From an uncultured Clostridia bacterium (lineage in GTDB: Bacteria; Bacillota; Clostridia; Lachnospirales; Lachnospiraceae), in NCBI GenBank assembly GCA_946186175.1, contig CAMHMG010000126.1:1-8611 (forward strand): a stretch of 8,611 nucleotides of DNA, read 5' to 3'. Positions 1-7,233 of the stretch are shown piece by piece (the first letter of the stretch is position 1; each line of letters begins with the position of its first letter). The notes under the pieces were generated by a model. The model searched no databases. It was not told the DNA's origin and saw nothing but the letters and a program-made list of their open reading frames with translations. Position numbers and translations under genes: made by a program.

Positions 1-174
1 CCCTTGTTTTTTCCCTTGCGAGAGTTCGGAAAAGACCTTGAACGGATATAATATGGTGCAACATGAAACGGTGAGTTGTTGTCAATAAATTTAGTGTTTT
101 CAAGGGTTGTAGAGGAATACTATAACACCTTGTAAGTGTTAAAAATATCTGTTAAAATATGAGCATTAGAATTA
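1..174. other. Left-edge non-coding stretch
   Basis: No gene is supported. A + strand frame open from the edge ends at a TAA (49-51) and reads PLFFPLREFGKDLERI, which could be the last codons of a gene cut by the window, but nothing confirms it. A short bulged hairpin (AACAC...GTGTT, 124-139) and a near-tandem GTTAAAA-ATAT pair (137-160) are present; neither looks like a terminator because no T-run follows. Confidence 0.3.
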
Positions 175-825
175 TTATTTATCGGCTTTTTGGATTTTCA
201 TCACATCAATACCGTAATCTTTCAGATTGACCTTCCCATCAACCACAGATACTCCCTCTGCTTCAAGAAGTTCTGCCTGTCTTCCGGGACCTCCAAATGC
301 GAATTCACCCGCAAGCTCACCCTTGCTGTTAACCACTCTGTGACACGGAATTACTCCGGGCTCAGGATTCTTATGCAGCGCATTCCCTACAGCACGAGCC
401 ATCTTCTTATCTCCGGCAAGAAGAGCCACCTGTCCGTATGTGGCAACTTTTCCGAGTGGAATCTTCTTAACAGCCTCATATATACGTGCAGATGCACTAT
501 ATGAGATCAGATCATAGCTCTCCGCTATCATCTGCCTGACATCATTCTCAGGTATAGTACCATCTAAAATGATAGTATTCCAATGTTCCTTGTTCTGATG
601 ATAACCGGGTATTACAGATTTATGTACGTTACGCCAGAAAAAAGCCTTATCAGGATCAACCTTAACATTCAGATTAATAAAGCCATCCCTTTCATAGGTC
701 CATAGAAATGCTTTCTTATTCTTCTTATATCGTACCAGCTGCCAGTTATTATCATGAAAAGGAGCATCCTGATATGCATCCGGAAATGAAAGACCATATT
801 GTAATGCTTCTTCTCTTGTCATCAT
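175..825 (-). CDS. MmcQ/YjbR-like domain fused to methylated-DNA-protein cysteine methyltransferase domain
   Basis: Predicted suicide alkyltransferase that moves an alkyl group from O6-alkylguanine in DNA to its own cysteine. Residues 1 to about 105 match the MmcQ/YjbR double-wing fold (pattern around PGYHQNKEHWN, 73-83, then SYDLI). Residues about 112-200 are the DNA-binding/active-site domain of MGMT: TYGQVA (129-134), the arginine-finger segment RAVGNAL (144-150), the active-site PCHRVV with Cys161, and LLEAEG (186-191). Cys161 is present, so this is not an alkyltransferase-like protein lacking the acceptor. The usual N-terminal MGMT domain is replaced by MmcQ. The start has two ATGs in a row; the first (825) sits 13 nt from AGAGGGG (839-845), the second 16 nt away, so I prefer the first. 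It is apparently monocistronic; no terminator is seen after it. The domain call is firm; that MmcQ helps DNA binding is inference. Confidence 0.92.
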   Translation of the reverse strand: MMTREEALQYGLSFPDAYQDAPFHDNNWQLVRYKKNKKAFLWTYERDGFINLNVKVDPDKAFFWRNVHKSVIPGYHQNKEHWNTIILDGTIPENDVRQMIAESYDLISYSASARIYEAVKKIPLGKVATYGQVALLAGDKKMARAVGNALHKNPEPGVIPCHRVVNSKGELAGEFAFGGPGRQAELLEAEGVSVVDGKVNLKDYGIDVMKIQKADK

Positions 826-944
826 AGTTTACATAACACCCCTCTGCTGTTTGTTTAACAAGTTAACATAATAAAAACTATTAATTAATATCGGTTTACA
901 TAACGCTAGTTTATATTACGTTATTCAATTAAACATCTTATACC

Positions 945-1337
945 TTATAATTCAACAATCTCCGGTGCAGCCGTAAATGATGAAAATGTGGCAACAGCAT
1001 TTTTCATATAGAATACTTCAGTGTTTCCATCATCCTCAGAATACATTGCACGAAGGTTTGGATATGCATCAAGCATAGATGCTCTTGCTTCTCTTCTGTC
1101 ATCCTCTACAAGCTCACCTGCAATTCTTATCCACTCACCATCCTTAAACGCGCTAATTTCAAACTTGGGATTTGCATGAATCTGCTTTGAAACATTTTTT
1201 GACTTTCCGGTCTGAATATATAATTTCCCATCAAACAGATTAACTGTTCCAAACGGTCTGACTCTCGGCTGGTCTCCCTCAACCGTTGCAAGATAGTAAG
1301 TTCCTGCCTCTTTCAAAAATTCTAACACTTTCTCCAT
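945..1337 (-). CDS. Pyridoxamine 5'-phosphate oxidase family protein (FMN-binding split barrel)
   Basis: A 130-residue cytosolic protein of the small flavin split-barrel group. Seen in the sequence: YYLATVEGDQPRVRPFG (14-30), the first strands of the barrel; a TGKSKNVSKQI segment (43-53) of the kind that contacts the FMN phosphate; IAGELVEDD (72-80); and a C-terminal strand VATFSSF (115-121). Length fits the one-domain family. Members bind FMN or sometimes F420 or heme and often have no known substrate; real PNPOx activity in B6 synthesis should not be assumed because the protein is far shorter than PdxH. Start ATG is 11 nt from a perfect AGGAGG (1349-1354). It has its own promoter (1433-1461) and reads toward the MGMT fusion gene, with a 119-bp gap, so occasional read-through is possible. 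Confidence 0.88.
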   Translation of the reverse strand: MEKVLEFLKEAGTYYLATVEGDQPRVRPFGTVNLFDGKLYIQTGKSKNVSKQIHANPKFEISAFKDGEWIRIAGELVEDDRREARASMLDAYPNLRAMYSEDDGNTEVFYMKNAVATFSSFTAAPEIVEL

Positions 1338-1432
1338 AGTAATATATACCTCCTAGATAAATAATGCAGACAATCACTATTCAATGATCATAATTACCAT
1401 CTCATGCAATCGCCTAAAAATAACATAAAACA

Positions 1433-1461
1433 ATTATATCACCAACATCTTGCACTAACAA
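1433..1461 (-). promoter_or_regulatory. Sigma-A-type promoter of the split-barrel flavoprotein gene
   Basis: On the - strand TTGTTA (1456-1461), a 17-nt spacer and TATAAT (1433-1438), with TG one base before the -10 (extended -10). The perfect -10, the ideal spacing and the position about 95 nt before the start codon support it. Predicted 5' leader is about 90 nt. Confidence 0.62.
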
Positions 1462-1491
1462 TACATGGTTAAGCATTTTTCTATCAAATCA

Positions 1492-1599
1492 CTATGCTTT
1501 CTCAAATCTGTATTTCTGCTTGATATCAGGGTATTTCTCACGGTCAACCTCACTCAAAAAAACTATTTGATAAATTATAACTTCCGGTTGTAATATACA
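1492..1599 (-). pseudogene. Remnant of a DUF1653-domain gene, C-terminal end with internal deletion
   Basis: On the - strand an open frame ends at a TAG (1492-1494) and reads FLSEVDREKYPDIKQKYRFEKA-stop at its end. This matches, from memory, the C-terminus of DUF1653 (PF07866) proteins, where a segment like YQALYGDxKxYARPLxMF stands just before SEVDxEKYP. Here EVIIYQ (upstream part, about 1567-1584) is joined by only two residues to FLSEVD, so roughly 14 residues of the conserved core appear deleted. There is no ribosome binding site or start in a sensible place, and upstream codons (to the stop before about 1664) do not look like the family. I read it as a dead fragment, not a small gene. 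Function of DUF1653 is not established. It lies between the flavoprotein promoter and an inverted-repeat element. Confidence 0.55.
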
Positions 1600-1620
1600 A
1601 TTAATAAATAATATGATATT

Positions 1621-1712
1621 GGTGTCAAAATACCTTTTGCCATTCAATGATATTAGTTGCACTCAAATTACCTTTATAATATACTACATTCAAAAGGGTA
1701 CTTTTGACAACC
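1621..1712. repeat. 92-bp MITE-like element: 19/22-bp terminal inverted repeats around a 51-nt AT-rich core
   Basis: The left arm (1621-1639) begins GGTGTCAAAATACC; the reverse complement of the right arm (1691-1712) begins GGTTGTCAAAAGTACC. The two align over 22 columns with 19 identities and three single-base gaps, both ending CCTTTTG. The core (1640-1690) codes for nothing. Both arms carry TTGACA, the -35 consensus, pointing outward. No clean target duplication is visible because both flanks are AT-rich. It could be a small non-autonomous transposon relic or a hairpin-forming regulatory element upstream of truA. Confidence 0.5.
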
Positions 1713-1763
1713 ATATATTAATATATAAAACCAATAAAAAACACGAAACAAACAGGAGATCTT

Positions 1764-2513
1764 ATGTACTCATATAAATGTATCACAACTTACAACGGAA
1801 CTAAATATAACGGCTGGCAAAAACAGGGCAATACTACAAACACTATACAAGGGAAGATCGAAGACACTATAACAAAAATGCTTGATGAAAACATAGAAAT
1901 ATCCGGATCAGGAAGAACCGATGCCGGTGTTCATGCACTTAACCAGGTATTTAATTTTAAATGCAGCAGGCAAATACCTGAAACATTCGTTAAAGAGCTT
2001 AACGGATATCTTCCAAAGGATATCCGCATACTTTCATGTGAGGCCTGTCACGATCGCTTTCATGCAAGGTTAAATGCCAAAGAAAAGGTATATCAGTATC
2101 GCATCGACACCTCAGAATACGGTAATCCGTTTCTTCGCGATACCGCTCATCATGTTCCGGAAAAACTTGATATAAAGGCGATGAAAAAGGGCGCCTCATA
2201 TCTTATCGGCACCCATGATTTCAAAAGTTTTTGCAGTAACAAACGAATGAAGAAATCATCCGTCCGTACAATATATGATATTTCTTTTGAGACTTCTGAA
2301 AATGATGAACTCCTTAATATAACATTTCGTGGAAACGGTTTCCTTTACAACATGGTTAGAATCATGGTTGGAACACTTATTGAGATAGGGCTTAACAAAC
2401 GTTCGCCCGAATCGATTCTTGAAGCATTTGACGGGCTCGACCGCTCTCTTGCAGGACATACCGCTCCGGCAAACGGATTGTTTCTTATGGATGTTATATA
2501 TAATGAATTGTAA
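1764..2513 (+). CDS. truA: tRNA pseudouridine synthase A
   Basis: Isomerises uridines 38-40 in the anticodon arm of tRNAs to pseudouridine; cytosolic, no cofactor. The catalytic motif GRTDAGVHA (50-58) has the nucleophile Asp53. Other family marks are the N-terminal YNGTKYNGWQKQ (10-21), KVYQYR (109-114) with Tyr110, GTHDFKSFCS (149-158), GNGFLYNMVRIMVGTL (190-205) and GHTAPANGLFL (231-241). At 249 residues it has the usual length and looks intact. The start is set by AGGAG (1754-1758) five nt before ATG. It is not next to ribosomal protein or ecf genes, where the main clostridial truA usually sits, so it may be a second copy (inference). A possible promoter, TTGCAC-17 nt-TATACT (1657-1685), lies inside the inverted-repeat element; only the -10 is good. 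It converges on sbcC. Confidence 0.95.
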   Translation: MYSYKCITTYNGTKYNGWQKQGNTTNTIQGKIEDTITKMLDENIEISGSGRTDAGVHALNQVFNFKCSRQIPETFVKELNGYLPKDIRILSCEACHDRFHARLNAKEKVYQYRIDTSEYGNPFLRDTAHHVPEKLDIKAMKKGASYLIGTHDFKSFCSNKRMKKSSVRTIYDISFETSENDELLNITFRGNGFLYNMVRIMVGTLIEIGLNKRSPESILEAFDGLDRSLAGHTAPANGLFLMDVIYNEL

Positions 2514-2600
2514 CTATATATAATGAAAATATCCATGCAGCATACCTAAATATATAGAAGTATTATACAGCCCCAATATCAATATACTAATAGTATGTCA

Positions 2601-5366
2601 TTACACCGTTAGTTTTACAAAGCTTCCGCCGCTTTTTTCTTTAGTGACTACGACCTGCTTATCGATTCGTTCCTTAAGATCAGCTACATGAGAGATGATA
2701 CCGACAAGACGTTTTCCTTCAGTCAATCCCGCCAATGCCCTATACGCCTGCTCAAGCGATTCCGAATCCAATGAGCCAAAACCTTCGTCAACAAACATTG
2801 TATCAATCTGAATTCCACCGGCTGACGACTGAATTTCGTCAGAAAGACCAAGTGCCAAAGAAAGTGATGCCATAAATGATTCACCGCCGGATAAAGATTT
2901 GACACTTCTTTCGGAACCATTATAGTGATCGATTACATTAAGCTCCAATCCACTCTGACTTTTCGCATTATCCGCTTCTCTCATTCTTATAAGCTCATAC
3001 TGTCCTGCAGACATAGTCATAAATCGAAGGTTGGCACGATTAATGATACGATCAAAGTATGTCATCTGTATATAGGTTTCCAACATCACCTTTTCTTTTC
3101 CGGACAATCTACCATTAGCAGTATCTGCCAACGCACGTATCCATTGAAGTTTCTTTTCGATCGTAGAAACATCACTTGATTTCTTTGAAATACTGCTGCG
3201 GATTCGTTCATTAACGACAATTCTTGATGCAACTGTTTCACCCTTTGAGATGCACTCCTTCTGTTCTGCCTCAAGAACTACTTTCTTATTATTCTCTTCA
3301 TCAACATCAACTACTTTGCTATCTTTGATAGTTTTCTTATGTCCTTCTATTTCTGCCTTTAATTTCAATATCAGTTCATTTTCTTCTTCTAACTGTTTTC
3401 CTGCTTTGTCATAATTCCTTTGCAATTCATCCGCCTCATCATTTAACCTTTTTTTCTCTGACATTGCAGTATCTTTACTACCAAAAGAAAGACCTTTTTT
3501 CAATTGTTCCAACTGTTTTTCATTTTCTTTAATTTTCGATTCACTTGATACGGAAGAGGCATTTAACTTCTCTATTGTTTCAGATATTTCTCTAATGAGA
3601 GCTTCTTTTTGAGGAATATCTTTTTCTATTTTTTCTTTACGGGAAACATTTAAACGGGCGATTTCTAAATCCTCTTTAACTTTTTCTTTCTTGTGGACAC
3701 ATGCCTTGATCACCTCAGCAATCTTTCTACATGCTTCCTCCAAATCACCTGTTTCCAGTTGTTTTTCTGCCGACTTCTTCAACATCCTCTCTTTTTCTTC
3801 TAGTGCTTTCTTCAATCCACCGGTTTCGGATGCAGATGCTTCACGTTCCTTTCTAGCCTTCTCTGCCGCCTTTTTCGCTGTCTTTAACTCTGTTTCTGTA
3901 GGTACTTCGTCAGATAAAGGTGCAAGATGGGGATGAGTGGTAGCACCGCATACCGGACACTTTTCTCCTTCTTTAAGCTTCTGTGCAAGCAGACCTGCCT
4001 GTCCGTCACGAAATCTCTGCTCCATCGTTTCATAAACAATGTTTAGCTTATTAAATTCGTTATCTTTTTTCAGATATCTTTCCTGTGCAGAAATCAGATC
4101 TGTCTTTTCTCTAGAATAATTATCAAGATTCTCTGAAAGTTCATCTAATGCATCTGACTCCTCATTTAACTTTTCTAAGTAATTATTAAGTTTTACTATC
4201 TCCTCTCCGGAATCTTTAATGGCAGACAATTCATTTTTCAATCCTTCTAATTCTGATTGCTCTTTCTCTCTATTCTTCTGTTCTTTTTCCAATTCCTTTT
4301 GCAGCTTTTCCATCTCTTTTTTCGTCTTTGCCACCTCTACGATCATCACATCAAAAGCATCATAGTTTGGCAGTTCTGTTTCAATCTGAGTTGCCCTTTT
4401 ATGCAGTTCATCCCTACTCTTCAACTCTTCTTTTGCTTTATCAAATGCTGTTCTAAGTTCAACTGCTTTAGGTTCTTCTGTAAGCAGCCTATCCTCTGCT
4501 TTTTGCAGTGCTTCCTTTGCATTTTGAAGAGCATTTGCCGCACCGATCACATTGTTAACTTTCTCAAGTTCATTATTGATCCTTGTCAGTTCATCGTATA
4601 ACTTATCCTTTAATGCCGTATCTTTATCGTTAAGTTTCTCTAACAGCTCAATGACATCATCCGTCATCATATCTCCGGTGGCCGCCCTCTTCACGTCATC
4701 AGATAACACCTCATCTTTATCTGCCTGAATCCCTGATATATACTGTTCAATGCTCTTCTTACCATCCTGCAGTTCTCCATAGACGCTCTTATATTCTTTG
4801 TCCAATCGTTCCTGAAGTGTACGATAGTTCTGTGTACGAAAAAGCTTGCGGAATATCTCAATACGATCTTTGGTGTCCGCCAAAAGCAATTTCATGAAAT
4901 CACCCTGAGCGATCATCGCAATCTGCGAAAACTGGTCTTTATTAATGCCAAGTAACGCCTCAATCTTCTGAGTAACATTTTTCACCTTCGTGATCACCTT
5001 GCCATCCGGCATGTGAAGTTCTGCCTCAGCCGTCTGTTTTGTGTATTTGTCACCTCTTTTTGCAGGGCGCAGATATTCCGGGCAGCGTTTCACAATATAC
5101 TCTTTTCCTGCATGTAAAAACTTAAGTTCCACCTCAGTTGGCGTGCTTTCATCCGCATATTTTGAGCGAAACATAGACGCATCACGATTTACTCCGCTTG
5201 CTTCTCCATATAATGCAAAACAGATGGCATCAAAAATCGTTGTTTTACCTGCACCTGTATCGCCGGTGATCAGATATAATCCCCTCTCACCCAGCTCTTC
5301 CATCGGAATTTCCGTATATCCCGCGTATGGACCAAATGCCGACATTTTAATATATAGTGGTCTCAT
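2601..5366 (-). CDS. sbcC: SbcC, Rad50-like ATPase subunit of the SbcCD nuclease
   Basis: ATPase partner of SbcD; the complex opens hairpins and trims blocked double-strand DNA ends. Residue numbers from my start: Walker A GDTGAGKTT (35-43), Q-loop in IAQGDF (Gln154), long coiled coils about 190-460 and 480-760, zinc hook CPVC (470-473) at the apex, ABC signature SLSGGE (824-829), Walker B and D-loop TMFVDEGFGSLD (856-867), and switch histidine in IISH (His893). All parts needed for ATP hydrolysis and hook dimerisation are present. At 921 residues it is shorter than the roughly 1050-1130 of the E. coli and Bacillus proteins, as in many clostridia; the coils are shorter. A longer frame begins at 5396 inside sbcD, but the ATG at 5364-5366 has GGGAGGAG (5372-5379) at ideal distance and begins MRPLYIKM as family members do. 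Only 2 nt separate it from the sbcD stop. Confidence 0.95.
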   Translation of the reverse strand: MRPLYIKMSAFGPYAGYTEIPMEELGERGLYLITGDTGAGKTTIFDAICFALYGEASGVNRDASMFRSKYADESTPTEVELKFLHAGKEYIVKRCPEYLRPAKRGDKYTKQTAEAELHMPDGKVITKVKNVTQKIEALLGINKDQFSQIAMIAQGDFMKLLLADTKDRIEIFRKLFRTQNYRTLQERLDKEYKSVYGELQDGKKSIEQYISGIQADKDEVLSDDVKRAATGDMMTDDVIELLEKLNDKDTALKDKLYDELTRINNELEKVNNVIGAANALQNAKEALQKAEDRLLTEEPKAVELRTAFDKAKEELKSRDELHKRATQIETELPNYDAFDVMIVEVAKTKKEMEKLQKELEKEQKNREKEQSELEGLKNELSAIKDSGEEIVKLNNYLEKLNEESDALDELSENLDNYSREKTDLISAQERYLKKDNEFNKLNIVYETMEQRFRDGQAGLLAQKLKEGEKCPVCGATTHPHLAPLSDEVPTETELKTAKKAAEKARKEREASASETGGLKKALEEKERMLKKSAEKQLETGDLEEACRKIAEVIKACVHKKEKVKEDLEIARLNVSRKEKIEKDIPQKEALIREISETIEKLNASSVSSESKIKENEKQLEQLKKGLSFGSKDTAMSEKKRLNDEADELQRNYDKAGKQLEEENELILKLKAEIEGHKKTIKDSKVVDVDEENNKKVVLEAEQKECISKGETVASRIVVNERIRSSISKKSSDVSTIEKKLQWIRALADTANGRLSGKEKVMLETYIQMTYFDRIINRANLRFMTMSAGQYELIRMREADNAKSQSGLELNVIDHYNGSERSVKSLSGGESFMASLSLALGLSDEIQSSAGGIQIDTMFVDEGFGSLDSESLEQAYRALAGLTEGKRLVGIISHVADLKERIDKQVVVTKEKSGGSFVKLTV

Positions 5367-5368
5367 TT

Positions 5369-6499
5369 CTACTCCTCCCAGATTGCTTCCATACATTTTA
5401 TGATAAATGCCTTTTGCTCCATACTCATCTCATCATTATTCTGCTTTTGATAAAATGCCTCAAAGAGTTCTATCGGAGACTTATCCTCAACATTTTTAAC
5501 ATCTGAAAGAAGCTGTTGTTGTTTTGTTCTTTTATTATCATAACTTAGTTTCATAAGATTGGGATAGATCACACGAAGTTTTCCAATAGCATCCACTACA
5601 TCATTTTCATCTGTAAGAACCGCATGAATATAATCATCTGTATCCGTATTCTCGTAGTTTTCCTTAGCTGTTAGTTCCGCATAGGTTCCCTTAATCTCGC
5701 GAAGATCATGCTTAGGCTTTAGCGGAATTTCATCTATGATCAAATTTCCTTTTTCGAAAAGCTCAACTACAGTAACTGACTTAACGTGATCCTTCTCAGA
5801 GAAAGAATACTTAAGTGGGGTTCCGCAATATCGAATGCTATCCTTCTTGATGCTCTGTTTTCCATGAATATGTCCCAACGCAACGTAATCAAAATCATCA
5901 AACACCTCAGAAGATACATTATCCAATCCACCGACTACTATCTCTTCCGATTCACACCTTTCGGCTCCTGTTACAAACTGATGAGCAACCAAGATATTGC
6001 GCTCATTTTTATTAACGTTCATATGCTCGATTGCTACACGGCATGCGTCCGTATAATCTGTGATCTCTTCTGTTGGAAAAACAGCTCTGACAGTTACCGG
6101 CTTAATAAAGGGAAGAAGATAGATATTGACAATTCCATCTTCATCTTCAAACTGAAAGCATCTCACATTGCCCTCATATACCGGTGATAAATGAATGCCG
6201 GTCGCATCCACAAGTACACCATGATCTGAAAAACGAATGGCAGAGTCATGGTTTCCACTTATAGCAAAAACCTGAACATGTTTTTCTGCAAGGCTTACCA
6301 GGAATTCATCCCACAACTTCATCGCATCTTCCGTTGGTACAGACCGGTCATACACATCTCCGGCAATCAGAATACCGTCCGGTTTTTGTTCATTAACAAT
6401 TGTCAGTATTTCTTTTAAAATATATTTCTGATCCTCGATCATAGAGAATTCATTTACACGCTTTCCTAAATGTAGATCAGAGATATGTAGGAATTTCAT
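5369..6499 (-). CDS. sbcD: SbcD, Mre11-like exonuclease/endonuclease subunit
   Basis: Metallophosphoesterase nuclease of the SbcCD complex, Mn-dependent. Numbering from the second ATG: HISDLHLG (6-13) with Asp8 and His10, GDVYDR (47-52) with Asp48, GNHD (82-85), VAHQF with His173, and GHIHGKQ (209-215) with His210 and His212. These are the two-metal ligands and the set is complete. The C-terminal third (about 265-376) is the SbcD-type cap/SbcC-binding part. Two ATGs stand in a row; the second (6499) gives MKFLHISDLHLG and 7 nt from GAGGAGG (6507-6513), against 4 nt for the first (6502), so I choose the second. The sbcC ribosome binding site lies in the last codons of this gene, which implies translational coupling. 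No strong promoter is visible in the 97 bp before it; TTGATT with TAAACT at 18 nt is weak. Confidence 0.95.
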   Translation of the reverse strand: MKFLHISDLHLGKRVNEFSMIEDQKYILKEILTIVNEQKPDGILIAGDVYDRSVPTEDAMKLWDEFLVSLAEKHVQVFAISGNHDSAIRFSDHGVLVDATGIHLSPVYEGNVRCFQFEDEDGIVNIYLLPFIKPVTVRAVFPTEEITDYTDACRVAIEHMNVNKNERNILVAHQFVTGAERCESEEIVVGGLDNVSSEVFDDFDYVALGHIHGKQSIKKDSIRYCGTPLKYSFSEKDHVKSVTVVELFEKGNLIIDEIPLKPKHDLREIKGTYAELTAKENYENTDTDDYIHAVLTDENDVVDAIGKLRVIYPNLMKLSYDNKRTKQQQLLSDVKNVEDKSPIELFEAFYQKQNNDEMSMEQKAFIIKCMEAIWEE

Positions 6500-6582
6500 C
6501 ATCCATCCTCCTCGCCATAATTATGTTCTCTTCTTAACGTATACATTTTACACGAGTTTATTTCTTTTAATAAATCTAAATC

Positions 6583-6612
6583 AAAAAAATAGTATGTTAT
6601 CACCACTCATAC
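6583..6612 (-). terminator. Weak candidate rho-independent terminator after the broken cistron
   Basis: On the - strand GTATG (6608-6612) can pair with CATAC (6592-6596) across an 11-nt loop, and seven T residues follow (6583-6589). The 5-bp stem is short and AT-rich, so termination would be poor. It would separate the nucleotidyltransferase unit from sbcDC. Confidence 0.25.
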
Positions 6613-6838
6613 ACAAGTTTCCCACTTTCATCATATATTTTACCCCAAAAAACCTCATCATCCTCCGGCCATCCAAAGAAAGAATATACAAGCTTATATC
6701 CATAACTGTCAATTGTTTCCAGATAGACATCCAATTAATCCGTCTCACCTTTATCAGGATAAGATATTTTCAATTCAAAGTCCGTTCAAGATATTTATTT
6801 GACAAAGTCACTTCTTTTGATTCTCCACTATCACTCAT
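6600..6838 (-). pseudogene. Broken second cistron after the nucleotidyltransferase (frameshift plus in-frame stop), family unknown
   Basis: An ATG at 6836-6838 overlaps the stop of the nucleotidyltransferase gene by 8 nt and has a strong GAGGGGG (6848-6854) 9 nt upstream, so a real gene starts here. It reads MSDSGESKEVTLSNKYLERT and soon stops at TGA (6770-6772). Another frame opens at 6785 with TDFELKISYPDKGETD, hits TAA (6735-6737), then continues to TGA (6600-6602) with text such as YGYKLVYSFFGWPEDDEV and GKIYDESGKLVYEW. That text has protein-like composition. One frameshift between 6772 and 6788 and one nonsense codon would restore about 79 residues. I do not recognise the family. The usual partner of such nucleotidyltransferases is a HEPN protein; this does not look like one beyond, at most, its first residues. 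Confidence 0.6.
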
Positions 6839-7169
6839 ATAAAGTAACCCCCTCATTTATTACATTCTTATAAAAAACAACAACATCAGACCATTCCTCA
6901 AAGGATTGTCCTGATCTAATCAAAAGAGAAACAAGTATATCATTATCAAGTCCAACATCATTGGCTATTCTTCTTACATCTTTACGATATCTAATTACAT
7001 CTTTATCTGTTCCGTTAATTAGAATCATAATATCAATATCTGATTCTGAATCAAAATCTCCTCTGGCATATGATCCATACAAAATGATCTTGTATATCTT
7101 ATCTCCAAGAAGATCTACTAATCTGCCCACAACCGTAGATGTAACTTTCTGTACTTCATTCACAACCAT
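6831..7169 (-). CDS. Minimal nucleotidyltransferase (MNT-like, polymerase-beta superfamily)
   Basis: A 112-residue cytosolic protein with the core motif GSYARGDFDSESDID (32-46): the G-S pair and Asp44/Asp46 are metal and nucleotide ligands, and Asp77 in the NDILVS strand can be the third carboxylate. Small proteins of this type often act as MntA-like antitoxins that AMPylate and silence a HEPN ribonuclease encoded next to them. The stop overlaps the ATG of a following cistron by 8 nt, the normal layout of such pairs, but that cistron is broken. So this is either an orphan antitoxin or half of another kind of pair; the toxin-antitoxin role is inference. ATG at 7169 is 7 nt from GGGAGGA (7177-7183). 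A promoter is proposed at 7205-7233. Confidence 0.85.
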   Translation of the reverse strand: MVVNEVQKVTSTVVGRLVDLLGDKIYKIILYGSYARGDFDSESDIDIMILINGTDKDVIRYRKDVRRIANDVGLDNDILVSLLIRSGQSFEEWSDVVVFYKNVINEGVTLYE

Positions 7170-7204
7170 AACCCGTTCCTCCCTTCCAACGTAAAATATC
7201 GATA

Positions 7205-7233
7205 ATTATAATAGTTATAACTTTTCTTTTCAT
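7205..7233 (-). promoter_or_regulatory. Putative promoter of the nucleotidyltransferase gene
   Basis: On the - strand ATGAAA (7228-7233), 17 nt, then a perfect TATAAT (7205-7210), about 36 nt before the start codon at 7169. Spacing and -10 are ideal; the -35 matches four of six. The AT-rich setting raises the chance of a false match. Confidence 0.42.

Larger units (their letters stand above)
1338..1763. other. 426-bp spacer between divergent flavoprotein gene and truA
   Basis: Holds the flavoprotein promoter, a DUF1653-type remnant and the inverted-repeat element, each listed separately. I see no further gene on either strand. The rest is AT-rich sequence without repeats. Confidence 0.6.

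Noticed and set aside
24..52. TATAAT at 47-52 as a + strand promoter
   Set aside because: The -35 (TTCGGA, 16 nt away) is poor and no + strand gene follows before the antisense MGMT fusion gene.
2514..2600. Possible bidirectional terminator between truA and sbcC
   Set aside because: The inverted repeats there (CTATATA/TATATAG with a 30-nt loop; ATACTA-A-TAGTAT) are AT-only or too tight, and no GC-rich stem with T-run is present.
4257..4601. 114-codon + strand frame within sbcC and similar long frames at 3691-3936, 5041-5403
   Set aside because: They are antisense shadows of the coiled-coil and head-domain codons; they have Phe/Cys/Leu-rich text without family resemblance and no ribosome binding sites.
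6594..6842. 82-codon + strand frame over the broken cistron
   Set aside because: No ribosome binding site; the - strand text is more protein-like and has a strong start signal overlapping the upstream gene.
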